From CAZUMJ01 sp964621605 (GTDB lineage Bacteria > Actinomycetota > Acidimicrobiia > Acidimicrobiales > Iamiaceae): a DNA stretch of 64,000 bases. The position numbers and the translations under genes are program-made. The DNA is taken from the NCBI GenBank assembly GCA_964621605.1, contig CAZUMJ010000004.1, forward strand, positions 1 through 64,000, in the 5' to 3' direction. Within the stretch, counting starts at the first letter, position 1. Each line of letters opens with the position of its first letter. The notes beneath the pieces were generated by a model, which was given only the letters and a program-made list of their open reading frames with translations, was not told the DNA's origin and ran no database searches. Of this stretch, positions 24,057-32,142 are shown in pieces.

Positions 24057-26207
24057 TCACGAGGTCACCGACGAAGGCGTGAACTCGGGCTTGCACACGC
24101 CCCGGAACTGATCGGTGAGCGTCACCGCCTCTTGGGCGGTCACCGGGTCGTTCGCGAGGTCGAGCAGACGATCCGTCGACAACGAGTCGATGACGTGCTG
24201 TGCGACGCAGCGGGTCTGGGCGATGCTCAAGATGGGCCCGTTGACCCCGTTGGGGATGTCCTTCGTGCGGTCGTACAGGTCTGCCGCCAGCTTGGTGCGA
24301 AGGAGCGGGACCAGCACCGTGGTGGCGCTGCGATCTTGTCCGCCCGCGCCGGCAGCAGGGTCGCAGCCACGAAGGACGACGACGTCACCGTCGGTGCGCG
24401 TCTGCACCCAATCGGACCCGATCGTCGACACGAAGGTCTGCGCGGCGCGCTCCAGCACACCGCGGTCGCTGTCGGCCGCACCGCGCACCCGCAGGTCGAC
24501 ACACACGCGCCCGTCCTTGCGGAACGTCGTCATCGTGTCGCCCGACCAGGCGTCCGCAGCGGCGAGAGCAAGGTGCGGGTCGATCTGGTTCGCGAGCACG
24601 AGGTACAGGCGGGTGGCTCCGAGCGTGGTCTCGGACAGGCGCTTCTCACCGTCTCCGAGGGGCGCAGGATCGACGTGCAACCCGCGATCGCCGTCGAGGT
24701 AGCGGTACGGGTCGAAGATCTGGGCGTCCGCCGTCGGGACGAACTGCAGCGCCCTGTCGATCACGGGCCAACCTTCACCCTGGTAGAGCACCTGTCCGAA
24801 CAGGTCACCGAACGTCCGCGGGGCTGCTGCCAGCACCCCATCGAGTGAGGTGGGCGCCTTTGGTCCGGCAAGCGGCTTCGCCGCGTCGTACGTCGCGCGC
24901 TCTTCCTTCGACAGTTGCGCAACGTAGGCGGACGACGCCGCCCAGCCGCTGGCGTCCATCGTCGCCCACCCGAGGAAGCCGTTGCGCGCGCCACCATCGA
25001 GCGACGAGCGCCCGTAGAGCTGCGCGTTGAGGGCGTGATCGAGTTGGGCCACCACCAGCGGCGCCATCCTCGGCGTGATCGTGGACCCGCGCACATACAG
25101 AGCGCCCTTGGCGAAGCTGTAGAACACCGGGCCGTCCAGGTCGGCTCTGTTGACCGGCGCCGACGCGGTGCGCTGGACGATCCCCAATGCCCGCAGTGCC
25201 TGGTCCTGCTCCGCGAGGTCGTCGTCGCTGATCCGCACGCGGTCGCTCTCGCGGCGCACCTCGTCCGCGTAAGCGCTGGCCGAGAGGAAGTGCACCGGAA
25301 CGGGGTGGCGGAAGCCCTGCCCCCGCTCCTGCGTCGCGAAGCGCGCCAGCCGCACCACGCGGGGGTCCCATGCGGCCGGGTAGCTCTTCGAGCCGGCGCT
25401 GTCGACCACTGCGAACGCGATCGAGACCACCAGCAGGAAGAGAATGCCCAGGGCGAACAGGCGCACCTCGCGCGAGAGCAGAGGCGGTTTGCTCGCCGGC
25501 GGAAGGACGGCGACGGGCGCCTGCAGCGTGGCAAGGCCGCCTGCCGACGGTGGAGGTGGAGGCTCGTCCCACGACGACGCCTCGAACGACACAGGCGCCG
25601 CGAGGTCGTCGCTCGGCTCGTCTGCCCAAGCGCCCGGCTCGTCTTCCCACGTCTGCGTGGACGCCGACGACTCGGCCGGGGCGTCGCGAGGATCGTGCAT
25701 CCACCACGGTTCTTCGCCCAGGGGATCGTCCGTCGTCGGAGATGACGGCGTCGCGCTCGCCGGAGCCGACGGCTCGGTCGGCAACTGCTCACGTCCGCCG
25801 AAGAGCGAGGGGCCCCCGCCCCCAGGTGGTGCCGCAGCCGTGTAAGGGGCGGACGGCTCGGTGTCCGGCTCGTCGAACGGAAGGTCGTAGGGATTCGTCT
25901 CGGGGATCTCGTCACCCGGCGCGGCGGGCAGCGCCAGTTGCTCGCCGTCTTCGCCGATTGCCTCGATCGCCGGCGTAGCGATGGGCTCGTCGTGGATGGT
26001 CGACGTGTTGAAGTCGCCGTACAGGTCGAAGAAGGAGGCCCCGTCACCGAGCGAGGTCGCCCGCGACGGTTGCTCCTGAGCCGCCTCCGGCTCTTCCCAA
26101 GGCGCGGGAACCACACCGACGAGCGTGTGGCCGCAGAACTTGCAGATACTCCAGGACGGGAGGACACGCGCCAAGCATTCGGGACAGAGCCCGTGCGGAG
26201 CGCTCAC
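24057..26207 (-). CDS. Large zinc-ribbon, single-pass membrane protein of unknown function
   Basis: A 716-residue protein. The N-terminus holds a small zinc ribbon (CPEC then CKFC within 20 residues). Residues about 30-235 are an acidic, Pro-rich low-complexity linker. One membrane helix lies near 250-272 (LFALGILFLLVVSIAFAVVD), and the rest is a large extracytoplasmic domain of about 440 residues with a helix-rich, neutral metalloprotease-like feel (VPVHFLSASAYADEVR, a LDHALNAQLYG segment) but no HExxH. I do not recognise the family. GTG 26207 is preceded by AGGAG. It ends 20 bases from the converging DUF2017 gene. Confidence 0.8.
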   Translation of the reverse strand: MSAPHGLCPECLARVLPSWSICKFCGHTLVGVVPAPWEEPEAAQEQPSRATSLGDGASFFDLYGDFNTSTIHDEPIATPAIEAIGEDGEQLALPAAPGDEIPETNPYDLPFDEPDTEPSAPYTAAAPPGGGGPSLFGGREQLPTEPSAPASATPSSPTTDDPLGEEPWWMHDPRDAPAESSASTQTWEDEPGAWADEPSDDLAAPVSFEASSWDEPPPPPSAGGLATLQAPVAVLPPASKPPLLSREVRLFALGILFLLVVSIAFAVVDSAGSKSYPAAWDPRVVRLARFATQERGQGFRHPVPVHFLSASAYADEVRRESDRVRISDDDLAEQDQALRALGIVQRTASAPVNRADLDGPVFYSFAKGALYVRGSTITPRMAPLVVAQLDHALNAQLYGRSSLDGGARNGFLGWATMDASGWAASSAYVAQLSKEERATYDAAKPLAGPKAPTSLDGVLAAAPRTFGDLFGQVLYQGEGWPVIDRALQFVPTADAQIFDPYRYLDGDRGLHVDPAPLGDGEKRLSETTLGATRLYLVLANQIDPHLALAAADAWSGDTMTTFRKDGRVCVDLRVRGAADSDRGVLERAAQTFVSTIGSDWVQTRTDGDVVVLRGCDPAAGAGGQDRSATTVLVPLLRTKLAADLYDRTKDIPNGVNGPILSIAQTRCVAQHVIDSLSTDRLLDLANDPVTAQEAVTLTDQFRGVCKPEFTPSSVTS

Positions 26208-26443
26208 CGGGTAGCTCCTGGCCAGGGGGCGCACGCGAGGTGGGGCCGGCCAGCCTGTCGGCACATCAGGTTGTACAGCATCTCGCCCTCACAGGAGGCC
26301 CCGGCGCGCGCGCCGACCAGAGAGGTGACCCGGCGTTCGTCGGGGGTCACCACCCCTGTCTGATCGGCCGGTCGCAAGTGTCCTTGAGAAGGGGACCGCG
26401 GAGGCATGCTGCTAGTCTGCCCGAGCCCTGATGCAGGAGCGGA

Positions 26444-26516
26444 GCCCCCATCGTCCAGCGGCCTAGGACGCCTGCCTTTCACGCAGGTAACACGGGTTCG
26501 AATCCCGTTGGGGGTG
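26444..26516 (+). tRNA. tRNA-Glu (TTC anticodon)
   Basis: A 73-base cloverleaf. The acceptor arm 26444-26450 pairs with 26509-26515, the anticodon loop is CTTTCAC with anticodon TTC, and the T-loop is TTCGAAT. CCA is not encoded. A -10-like TAGTCT lies at 26413-26418, about 25 bases upstream. Confidence 0.95.
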
Positions 26517-26572
26517 CTGCGATCCGCCGGATGGCTACGCCCAAACCAGAAGCGCGACGCGAGGTACCCCCC

Positions 26573-26600
26573 TTGCGTGTACAGCATATCGACGTACACT
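26573..26600 (+). promoter_or_regulatory. Promoter and possible autoregulatory operator of the DUF1778/GNAT pair
   Basis: TTGCGT (26573-26578) and TACACT (26595-26600) are separated by 16 bases, and GTG 26607 follows the -10 box by six bases, giving a leaderless transcript. Half-sites TGTAC (26578-26582) and GTACA (26594-26598) form an inverted repeat within the promoter, a natural place for the DUF1778 antitoxin to bind. Confidence 0.5.
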
Positions 26601-26606
26601 GCGGGG

Positions 26607-26882
26607 GTGGAGACCAAGACAGGGCGGTGGACCCTCCGGGTTACACCGGCACAGGATGCGCTCGTACGTCGTCTGCTCGAAAGCACCGGCGAGTCGCTCA
26701 ACGAGTACGTCGTACGTCACGCCGTCGAGGCAGCGCAGGATGACCTCGCCGACCGTCGAGCCTTTGCTCTCGACGATGCCGCTTGGATCGAGCTCCAGCA
26801 CCTCCTCGATCGCCCGCACTCCTTCAAGCCTGAGCTCGCCAGGCTCCTCTCGAACCCATCGGTGCTCGAACACGACGCGTGA
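26607..26882 (+). CDS. DUF1778 antitoxin-like protein (TacA/AtaR type)
   Basis: A 91-residue protein with an N-terminal ribbon-helix-helix (RWTLRVTPAQDALVRRLLES then SLNEYVVRHAVEAA), the standard DUF1778 antitoxin fold, followed by a C-terminal segment that would wrap around the toxin (DDAAWIELQHLLDRP). GTG 26607 fits the promoter spacing. Its stop overlaps the toxin start as GTGA. In known TacA/AtaR systems the antitoxin neutralises the acetyltransferase and, with it, represses the operon. Confidence 0.9.
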   Translation: METKTGRWTLRVTPAQDALVRRLLESTGESLNEYVVRHAVEAAQDDLADRRAFALDDAAWIELQHLLDRPHSFKPELARLLSNPSVLEHDA

Positions 26883-27367
26883 ACAGCCTCACCGGCCCAG
26901 AGCTGCTCACCGATGCTCACCTGGTCGACGAGTTCGACTGTGGCGAGAACCACCTCAACACGTGGCTGAGGAAGCGGGCCCGTCGCAACCAGGCCGACGG
27001 CTCGAGCCGAACCTGGGTCGTCACCCACGAAGGAAGAATCGTGGGGTTCTACGCATCCAGTGCGGCCGTGCTGCTCCGTGCCTCCGCCACCAAACGTGCC
27101 GCTCGCAACCAACCCGACCCCCTGCCCGCTCTCCTGCTCGGGCGCTTGGGTGTCGACAAGCAGTTCCACGGACGGGGCCTCGGCGCAGCATTGCTCAAGC
27201 ACTTCCTGCTGAAGTCGATTGAGATCGCCAACGTCACCGGCGTGCAGGTTCTGCTGGTACATGCCAAGGATCAGCGAATCGCGAACTTCTACCTGCGCCA
27301 CGGATTCGAGCCGTCACCTATCGACGACCTCACGCTGATGCTGCTGGTGAAGGACCTCAGAAGGTAA
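26879..27367 (+). CDS. GNAT toxin-like acetyltransferase (TacT/AtaT type)
   Basis: A 162-residue GNAT protein. Members of this group acetylate the amino group of aminoacyl-tRNAs and block translation. The FDCGENHLNTWLRKRARRNQ start is the hallmark of TacT/AtaT toxins. The acetyl-CoA loop is QFHGRGLGAALL and a conserved tyrosine is in IANFYLRHGFEP. GTG 26879 overlaps the antitoxin stop. The pair sits about 90 bases beyond a tRNA gene, a typical landing area for acquired DNA, although base composition does not differ obviously from its neighbours. Confidence 0.9.
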   Translation: MNSLTGPELLTDAHLVDEFDCGENHLNTWLRKRARRNQADGSSRTWVVTHEGRIVGFYASSAAVLLRASATKRAARNQPDPLPALLLGRLGVDKQFHGRGLGAALLKHFLLKSIEIANVTGVQVLLVHAKDQRIANFYLRHGFEPSPIDDLTLMLLVKDLRR

Positions 27368-27404
27368 CGATCGAGGCAAGACGACGACTCGCCCCCGGCT
27401 CACC

Positions 27405-27425
27405 GAGCACCAAGGAGCGGTGCTC
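27405..27425. terminator. Hairpin between converging toxin and hydrolase genes
   Basis: A 7-bp stem (27405-27411 with 27419-27425) with a 7-base loop lies between the toxin gene and the end of the S15-type hydrolase gene. It could end transcription from either side. There is no U-tract. Confidence 0.4.
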
Positions 27426-27442
27426 ACGGGTGCTCAGGTTGG

Positions 27443-29098
27443 TCAGCGTGATGGCGGCGTGAGGCCCTTTGCGACCGGCAGGCGAACCTCGACCTGCTGG
27501 AACGTCACCTCACCTCCGAACCGGGGCTCCGCATACGCAGTCGTGGCTGCGACGAGCTGAAGGCGCAATTTTGAGGTGGGCCGCAACGCGTAGGAGACCA
27601 CCTCGAGCGGGACGGTGACCTCGTGCGATGCACCGTCCAAGGTCACTGCGAGAGGCGTGACCTGGTTTCCGACCACCAGGCCGGTGGCGTCATCCACCAA
27701 CTGGGCGAAGACGCGAGTCGGACGATCCCCCTCGGCAACGGTGCCCTGGTAGGTGAGGTGAAGCTCCGGCGCGCCCACGACGAGGCGTGCCGTCGCCGGG
27801 GCCGGAATGCTCACGTCGACAGCGTTGGTCGCAGGGCCCGGAAGGATGCCTTTGGCGAACGTTGCGAAGAAATCCGTCGTCGGGGCATTCGCCGGAAGCG
27901 GTCCCGAGCCACCCTCGGCCTTGAGGGCCAGCGTCCCCGTACCGGACGCGACGACGGGTTCGCCGAGCGCGATCGGGTAGTCCTCCGCCTGGTAGCGGTT
28001 GCCTTCGTTGTCGATGAGATCGACTCGCGCACCCACATCGACCTTGGCGTCCTTTTTCACCCACCGATCGAGCCAGGCGAGCGTTGCCGCGCCGACCGCG
28101 TTCGGGTCACCCGGATCTGTCAAGCACGGGCCGTGGCCGCCGCAGTACCACAACATCGAGACCGTGGTGCCGGCCTTTCGCAGCAACCGGTAGTTGGTGA
28201 TGCCCTCGTCGAGCGTGAACAAGGTGTCGGCGGTGCCCTGGACGATCAACGTGGGTGCCTTGATCTTCGCGACCGCGTCACCCGGGCCCCGGGCCCGGAA
28301 CCAATCGGCCTCGGCGGCCTCGAGCGTGCCTTGCGCCTTGCCCTGGTCGTACGCCGTGGTGATGTGCGGATCGAGGTGCGCGGTGGGGGCGGCCGCGATC
28401 AGCAGGCCCGCCCAACCCGCTTTCATGAGGCCGCTCTTGTAGAGGCTCGTTTCGAGCGAGTTCCAGGCCATGTTCGGCACGATCGCGTCGACCCGGCAGT
28501 CGAGCGCCGCGACCTGGTACTGGATGCCACCTCCGTACGAGCCGCCAACCATGCCCATGCGCGGATCGCCCGGACGATCGAGTTCGACGCCGGGTTGGCC
28601 GGCAACCCAGTCGATGAGGCGCTCCACGTCGCGTCCCTCGAAGTCGGCGCTGTCGACCTCAGCCTCGCCAGCCGATGCGCCGAACCCGCGCGGGTCCCAC
28701 GTCAGCACGTTGTACCCGGCGTCGTGGAGCGTCGCGATGCTGCCGCCACCCATGATCGCCGCCACGGCGCCAGGTGCGCCCTTCTGCTCCGTGCTGCCCG
28801 GAAGGCTCCAGCCGGGGCCCATGAGCACGGTCGGGCGACGCGTCCCTGCGGTGTCGACGGGCATCCAATGCAACCGGATGCGGGTGCCGTCGAACGAGGT
28901 CAGATCCCAGTCGACCGTGGATCCCTTCACCTGCGTCGCCGTCGCGGCGCGCACAGGGCGGGCACATGACGGGGTCGGGGTACCGGAGTCGCGCCCCACA
29001 GGAGTCGTGGCGTGCTTGGACGAGGATGCGCAGCCCGCCGCAGCCGTGAAGAGCCCGAGGCTGAGCAGCGCCGCCGAGCGTGCCGTGGTGAGACGCAT
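27443..29098 (-). CDS. S15/CocE-type alpha/beta hydrolase lipoprotein, paralogue A
   Basis: A 551-residue exported protein of the X-Pro dipeptidyl-peptidase/acyl esterase superfamily. A lipobox ends at AAAGC in the signal sequence. The alpha/beta-hydrolase part has GYNVLTWDPRGFGAS, the nucleophile elbow GGSYGGG (Ser), the acid in IVQGTADTLFTLDE (Asp) and the histidine in CGGHGPC. A beta-sandwich C-terminal domain (about residues 385-545) follows. Some family members cleave peptides, others esters, and the substrate here is unknown. ATG 29098 has a GGGGAAGG site. The next gene upstream on the same strand is a paralogue. Confidence 0.88.
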   Translation of the reverse strand: MRLTTARSAALLSLGLFTAAAGCASSSKHATTPVGRDSGTPTPSCARPVRAATATQVKGSTVDWDLTSFDGTRIRLHWMPVDTAGTRRPTVLMGPGWSLPGSTEQKGAPGAVAAIMGGGSIATLHDAGYNVLTWDPRGFGASAGEAEVDSADFEGRDVERLIDWVAGQPGVELDRPGDPRMGMVGGSYGGGIQYQVAALDCRVDAIVPNMAWNSLETSLYKSGLMKAGWAGLLIAAAPTAHLDPHITTAYDQGKAQGTLEAAEADWFRARGPGDAVAKIKAPTLIVQGTADTLFTLDEGITNYRLLRKAGTTVSMLWYCGGHGPCLTDPGDPNAVGAATLAWLDRWVKKDAKVDVGARVDLIDNEGNRYQAEDYPIALGEPVVASGTGTLALKAEGGSGPLPANAPTTDFFATFAKGILPGPATNAVDVSIPAPATARLVVGAPELHLTYQGTVAEGDRPTRVFAQLVDDATGLVVGNQVTPLAVTLDGASHEVTVPLEVVSYALRPTSKLRLQLVAATTAYAEPRFGGEVTFQQVEVRLPVAKGLTPPSR

Positions 29099-29211
29099 GC
29101 GTTCGACCTTCCCCTGTCACACAGGCGGTGATCCGTGCGACCCCGCTCCGTACCGCTGACAGCACGCGACCGTACTCCGCACCGCTCAGCGGCAAGTACG
29201 TCGGTGACGCT

Positions 29212-30849
29212 TCACCCGACGCGCGGCGGCGCGCTCGCAACCGGAACCGTCACACGAAGGGCAGAGACGGTGAGCTCCCCACCAAGTCGAGGCAGGGGGA
29301 ACAACGAGGACGTGGCCATGACTTGCAGCTCTATGTGCTGCCCGGCGTCGAGTCGCAGCGCGAGTGACGGAAGCGTCACCGAGATCGCATGCACTGCCCC
29401 GTCCATCTGGATCGGAACCGGTGTGACGGCGTTGCCGACGACCGACGACGTACGCGGGTCCACGAGTTGGACGTACATCCGTCCAGGCCGTGTCCCAGGA
29501 GGCGACGTCGCCCGGTAGGTCATGGTGACCCGCGGTGCGCCGATGAGCGCCACGCTGCGATCGGCCGCCGCCACTTGCACCGTGAGCGCGGTCTGGGCGG
29601 GCGCCGGAGTCACGCGCTCGGCATGTGCGAGCCGTGCCAACGGTGCGAGCCGCGCCGGATCCATCTCTCCTCCCCCGCCCTGCTCTGTCAACGCCAGGGT
29701 GCCCGCACCTTTCCCCTCGAGGGTCGTACCGGTGGGAACCGGGTAGTCGTCCGCGACGACCACCCCCCCGTTCGGCAGATCCACCTGGAACCGCGGCAGC
29801 TTCGGCGCGTCAGGCGACCGCATGAGGTACCTGTCCAGCCAGGCCCGCACCGGCGTCGTCACCGACGCGGGGTCGGCATCAGCCGGAAGGCACTGACCGT
29901 GCCCACCACAAACCCACACCATCGAGACGGCGACGCCGCGAGCGCGGAGCGATCGATAGGTCGCGATCGCCTCGTCCAGATCGAGCAGGTTGTCGGCGAT
30001 GCCCTGGATCAACAGGGTGGGGGCCGTCACCGCGCCGCCCTGAGCCTCGACACCACGACGACGAAACCAGGCCAGGTCTGCCGGGTCCACGACGCCGTTG
30101 CGCTGAGCCTGCGTGAGCGCGTCTGCGAGGTGCGGGTTCGTGCGCTGCGGATCGCTGAGAGAGACCAAGGTGTCGAGCCAGGGCAACTTCGGCGTCTCGG
30201 CAGGGAACAAGGCTCGGTCGAGCGCATGCCAGGTGAACATCGCCACGACGGCATCGACTCGACAGTCGCGAGCCGACGCGATCAGCCCGATCGCTCCGCC
30301 GTAGGACGACCCGGCCATGGCCACACGGGGATCACCCGCGCGGTCAAGTGCCGCGGTGGGCTGCGTGGCCAACCAATCGATGATCGCGGAGACGTCGGCT
30401 CCCTCAACCGCCGAGGCATCGAACTCCGCGCGCCCGCCGGAAGCACCGAAGCCACGCGGGTCCCAGGTGAGCACGTTGTAGCCATCGCCTCGTAACACGT
30501 CGAGGTCGAGGGCCGACAGCGTGCCGGCAACCCCTGGGCCGGCGACGACCGCTCCCGTGCTTCCCCAGCCGGGCCCCATCAGCACCGTCGGCGCACGTTC
30601 GCCGCCCAGACGCGGCATCCAATGCAGGCGGATCACCGTGCCGTCGAAGGAACGAAGATCGACCTCGGTCGTGGTGCCCGCCACGCGCGTGGCATCGACC
30701 GCCCGAACGGGTCTGTCGCACCGCGGTCGGTCGGAGCGCAACAGCGAGACGCTCCCCGCCCACGCGGCCACGCCCACGAGCAACAACGCCCCAAAAAGCA
30801 GGAGGCCTCGCTGACGGCGCACGTGCCGCCGTCGACGCCGCTCGCTCAC
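29212..30849 (-). CDS. S15/CocE-type alpha/beta hydrolase, paralogue B
   Basis: A 545-residue paralogue of the preceding protein, aligned over its full length (RAVDATRVAGTTTEVDLRSF, GYNVLTWDPRGFGASGG, VCGGHGQC, PLPRLGGELTVSALRV). The nucleophile elbow is GSSYGGA, the acid lies in IQGIADNLLDLDE. Instead of a lipobox it has an Arg-rich N-terminus and one hydrophobic anchor (LLLFGALLLVGVAAWAG), so it is membrane-tethered or secreted by a different route. It is separated from paralogue A by 113 bases and starts at GTG 30849. A tandem duplication followed by divergence is the simplest history. Confidence 0.87.
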   Translation of the reverse strand: MSERRRRRHVRRQRGLLLFGALLLVGVAAWAGSVSLLRSDRPRCDRPVRAVDATRVAGTTTEVDLRSFDGTVIRLHWMPRLGGERAPTVLMGPGWGSTGAVVAGPGVAGTLSALDLDVLRGDGYNVLTWDPRGFGASGGRAEFDASAVEGADVSAIIDWLATQPTAALDRAGDPRVAMAGSSYGGAIGLIASARDCRVDAVVAMFTWHALDRALFPAETPKLPWLDTLVSLSDPQRTNPHLADALTQAQRNGVVDPADLAWFRRRGVEAQGGAVTAPTLLIQGIADNLLDLDEAIATYRSLRARGVAVSMVWVCGGHGQCLPADADPASVTTPVRAWLDRYLMRSPDAPKLPRFQVDLPNGGVVVADDYPVPTGTTLEGKGAGTLALTEQGGGGEMDPARLAPLARLAHAERVTPAPAQTALTVQVAAADRSVALIGAPRVTMTYRATSPPGTRPGRMYVQLVDPRTSSVVGNAVTPVPIQMDGAVHAISVTLPSLALRLDAGQHIELQVMATSSLFPLPRLGGELTVSALRVTVPVASAPPRVG

Positions 30850-30981
30850 CGAGCGTCTACGAGCGCGGCATCCACGAGTCCAGATGCTAGCGAGAGGCCG
30901 CCGGGGTCCCGTCGCTGCTGTCGACTCGCAGGCACGCGGACGCCCTGACTAGAGTGCTCGTCTGCCCATGCGGCAGGTAAA

Positions 30982-31056
30982 GGTCCCGTGGTGAAGTCTG
31001 GAGTTCACGCCGCCCTGTCAAGGCGGAGGTCGCGGGTTCAAATCCCGTCGGGACCG
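30982..31056 (+). tRNA. tRNA-Asp (GTC anticodon)
   Basis: A 75-base cloverleaf with acceptor arm 30982-30988 paired to 31049-31055 and discriminator G. The anticodon loop is CTGTCAA with anticodon GTC, the T-loop TTCAAAT. CCA is not encoded. A TAGAGT box lies at 30950-30955, about 26 bases upstream. Confidence 0.95.
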
Positions 31057-31059
31057 CAA

Positions 31060-31106
31060 GACCGGGGAAACCCGGTCACATACCACCAACCCAGGCGGGT
31101 TGGTGG
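31060..31106 (+). repeat. Two consecutive hairpins between tRNA-Asp and tRNA-Phe
   Basis: The first is a 7-bp stem (31060-31066 with 31071-31077) closed by a GAAA tetraloop. The second is a perfect 10-bp stem (31083-31092 with 31097-31106) with a 4-base loop. They may stop transcription or mark processing sites between the two tRNAs. No U-tract follows either. Confidence 0.5.
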
Positions 31107-31111
31107 GACGA

Positions 31112-31187
31112 GGTCGGGTAGCTCAGTTGGCAGAGCGCGCGCCTGAAAAGCGCGAGGTCACCGGATCGACGCCGGTCCCGACCACCA
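31112..31187 (+). tRNA. tRNA-Phe (GAA anticodon), CCA encoded
   Basis: The cloverleaf has acceptor arm 31112-31118 paired to 31177-31183, discriminator A and an encoded CCA at 31185-31187. The anticodon loop is CTGAAAA with anticodon GAA. The T-stem ACCGG/CCGGT is intact, but the loop reads ATCGACG, so position 54, almost always T, is A. This is unusual for a bacterial elongator tRNA and could be a true variant or a base error. Confidence 0.93.
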
Positions 31188-31214
31188 CCTCCTCCGCGTG
31201 GGGCGCGTGTGACC

Positions 31215-31220
31215 TACGGT
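31215..31220 (+). promoter_or_regulatory. -10 box TACGGT, leaderless start of the alpha/beta hydrolase
   Basis: TACGGT is followed by six bases and then ATG 31227, the exact spacing for transcription starting on the ATG. This decided the start over an in-frame GTG at 31209. Confidence 0.5.
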
Positions 31221-31226
31221 CAACGC

Positions 31227-32129
31227 ATGGTCGGCATCGACACCTCCACACCGACGTCCTGGGCGGCAGCCGGCACACGGATCGATTCGCAGAGCGGGTC
31301 GATCTTCGTCGTTGACATCCCCGGCGAGAACAATGCGCTCGACCCAGCCCTTGTGCTTCACGGGTTCCCCACCTGCTCGTTCGATTGGCGGCTCGTCCTG
31401 GACGACCTCGCCTCGGGAGGGCGCCGGGTCGTGCTATTCGACTTCATCGGCTTCGGCCTCTCGGCGAAGCCCGACCGTCGCTACGGCATCGACCTCCACG
31501 CCGAAACAGTGGAGGTCGTCGCTGAGGCACTCGACCTGCGCCGTGTCTCGCTCGTCTCCCACGACATGGGTGACTCCGTCGCCGGCGAAGTGCTCGCCCG
31601 CTCGCTCGAAGGACGCAGCCGCCTCGACGTCACGCGCCGAGTCGTGAGCAACGGCTCCATCTACCTCGACCTGGCACACCTCACCGACGGACAGCAACTG
31701 CTGCTGTCCCTGGATGACGCCCGCTTGCCATCCGAGCTCATGGCGGCTGACGGCGGTGCCGGCTTCCGTCGCGGACTCGGGCTCGTGTTCGCTCCCACCA
31801 CGCCGGCGTCGGACGAGGAGCTTCACTACCAAGCAGAGCTCGCCCAGGCGAACGACGGGCTGAGCCTGATGCCACGCCTCATCCGCTACCTCGAGGATCG
31901 TCGTGCCCACGAACGCCGCTACACGGGTGCGTTGGAAACCCATCCGGCGCCACTCTCGATCATCTGGGGAGCCGAGGACCCCGTCGCACGGGTAGCCATG
32001 GCACACCAGTTGGCTGCGCGCCAGCCTGCTGCTCCTGTGACCATCCTCGACGGCGTCGGGCACTACCCGATGCTCGAAGACCCCCTGCGCTTCGGTGCGG
32101 CGCTGCGGGCCGCACTCACGGCGAGCTGA
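31227..32129 (+). CDS. Alpha/beta hydrolase with Asp nucleophile (epoxide hydrolase/dehalogenase/MEST-like)
   Basis: A 300-residue alpha/beta hydrolase. HGFPTCSFDW is the oxyanion-hole motif. The nucleophile elbow reads SHDMGD, placing an aspartate where esterases have serine, as in epoxide hydrolases, haloalkane dehalogenases and the MEST group. The relay acid is in IWGAEDPVA and the histidine in GVGHYPMLEDP. The lid between about residues 130 and 215 has no clear match. The substrate cannot be named. The gene converges on the HAD phosphatase gene with a 13-base gap. Confidence 0.85.
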   Translation: MVGIDTSTPTSWAAAGTRIDSQSGSIFVVDIPGENNALDPALVLHGFPTCSFDWRLVLDDLASGGRRVVLFDFIGFGLSAKPDRRYGIDLHAETVEVVAEALDLRRVSLVSHDMGDSVAGEVLARSLEGRSRLDVTRRVVSNGSIYLDLAHLTDGQQLLLSLDDARLPSELMAADGGAGFRRGLGLVFAPTTPASDEELHYQAELAQANDGLSLMPRLIRYLEDRRAHERRYTGALETHPAPLSIIWGAEDPVARVAMAHQLAARQPAAPVTILDGVGHYPMLEDPLRFGAALRAALTAS

Positions 32130-32142
32130 ACGACCGGCGACC

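Noticed and set aside
26406..26606. Upstream extension of the DUF1778 frame through the tRNA-Glu gene
   Set aside because: It reads through a complete tRNA; the promoter spacing and fold both place the start at GTG 26607.
26444..27367. Integrated mobile element at tRNA-Glu
   Set aside because: No integrase, no repeat of the tRNA 3' end and no change in composition were seen; only the toxin-antitoxin-like pair is suggestive.
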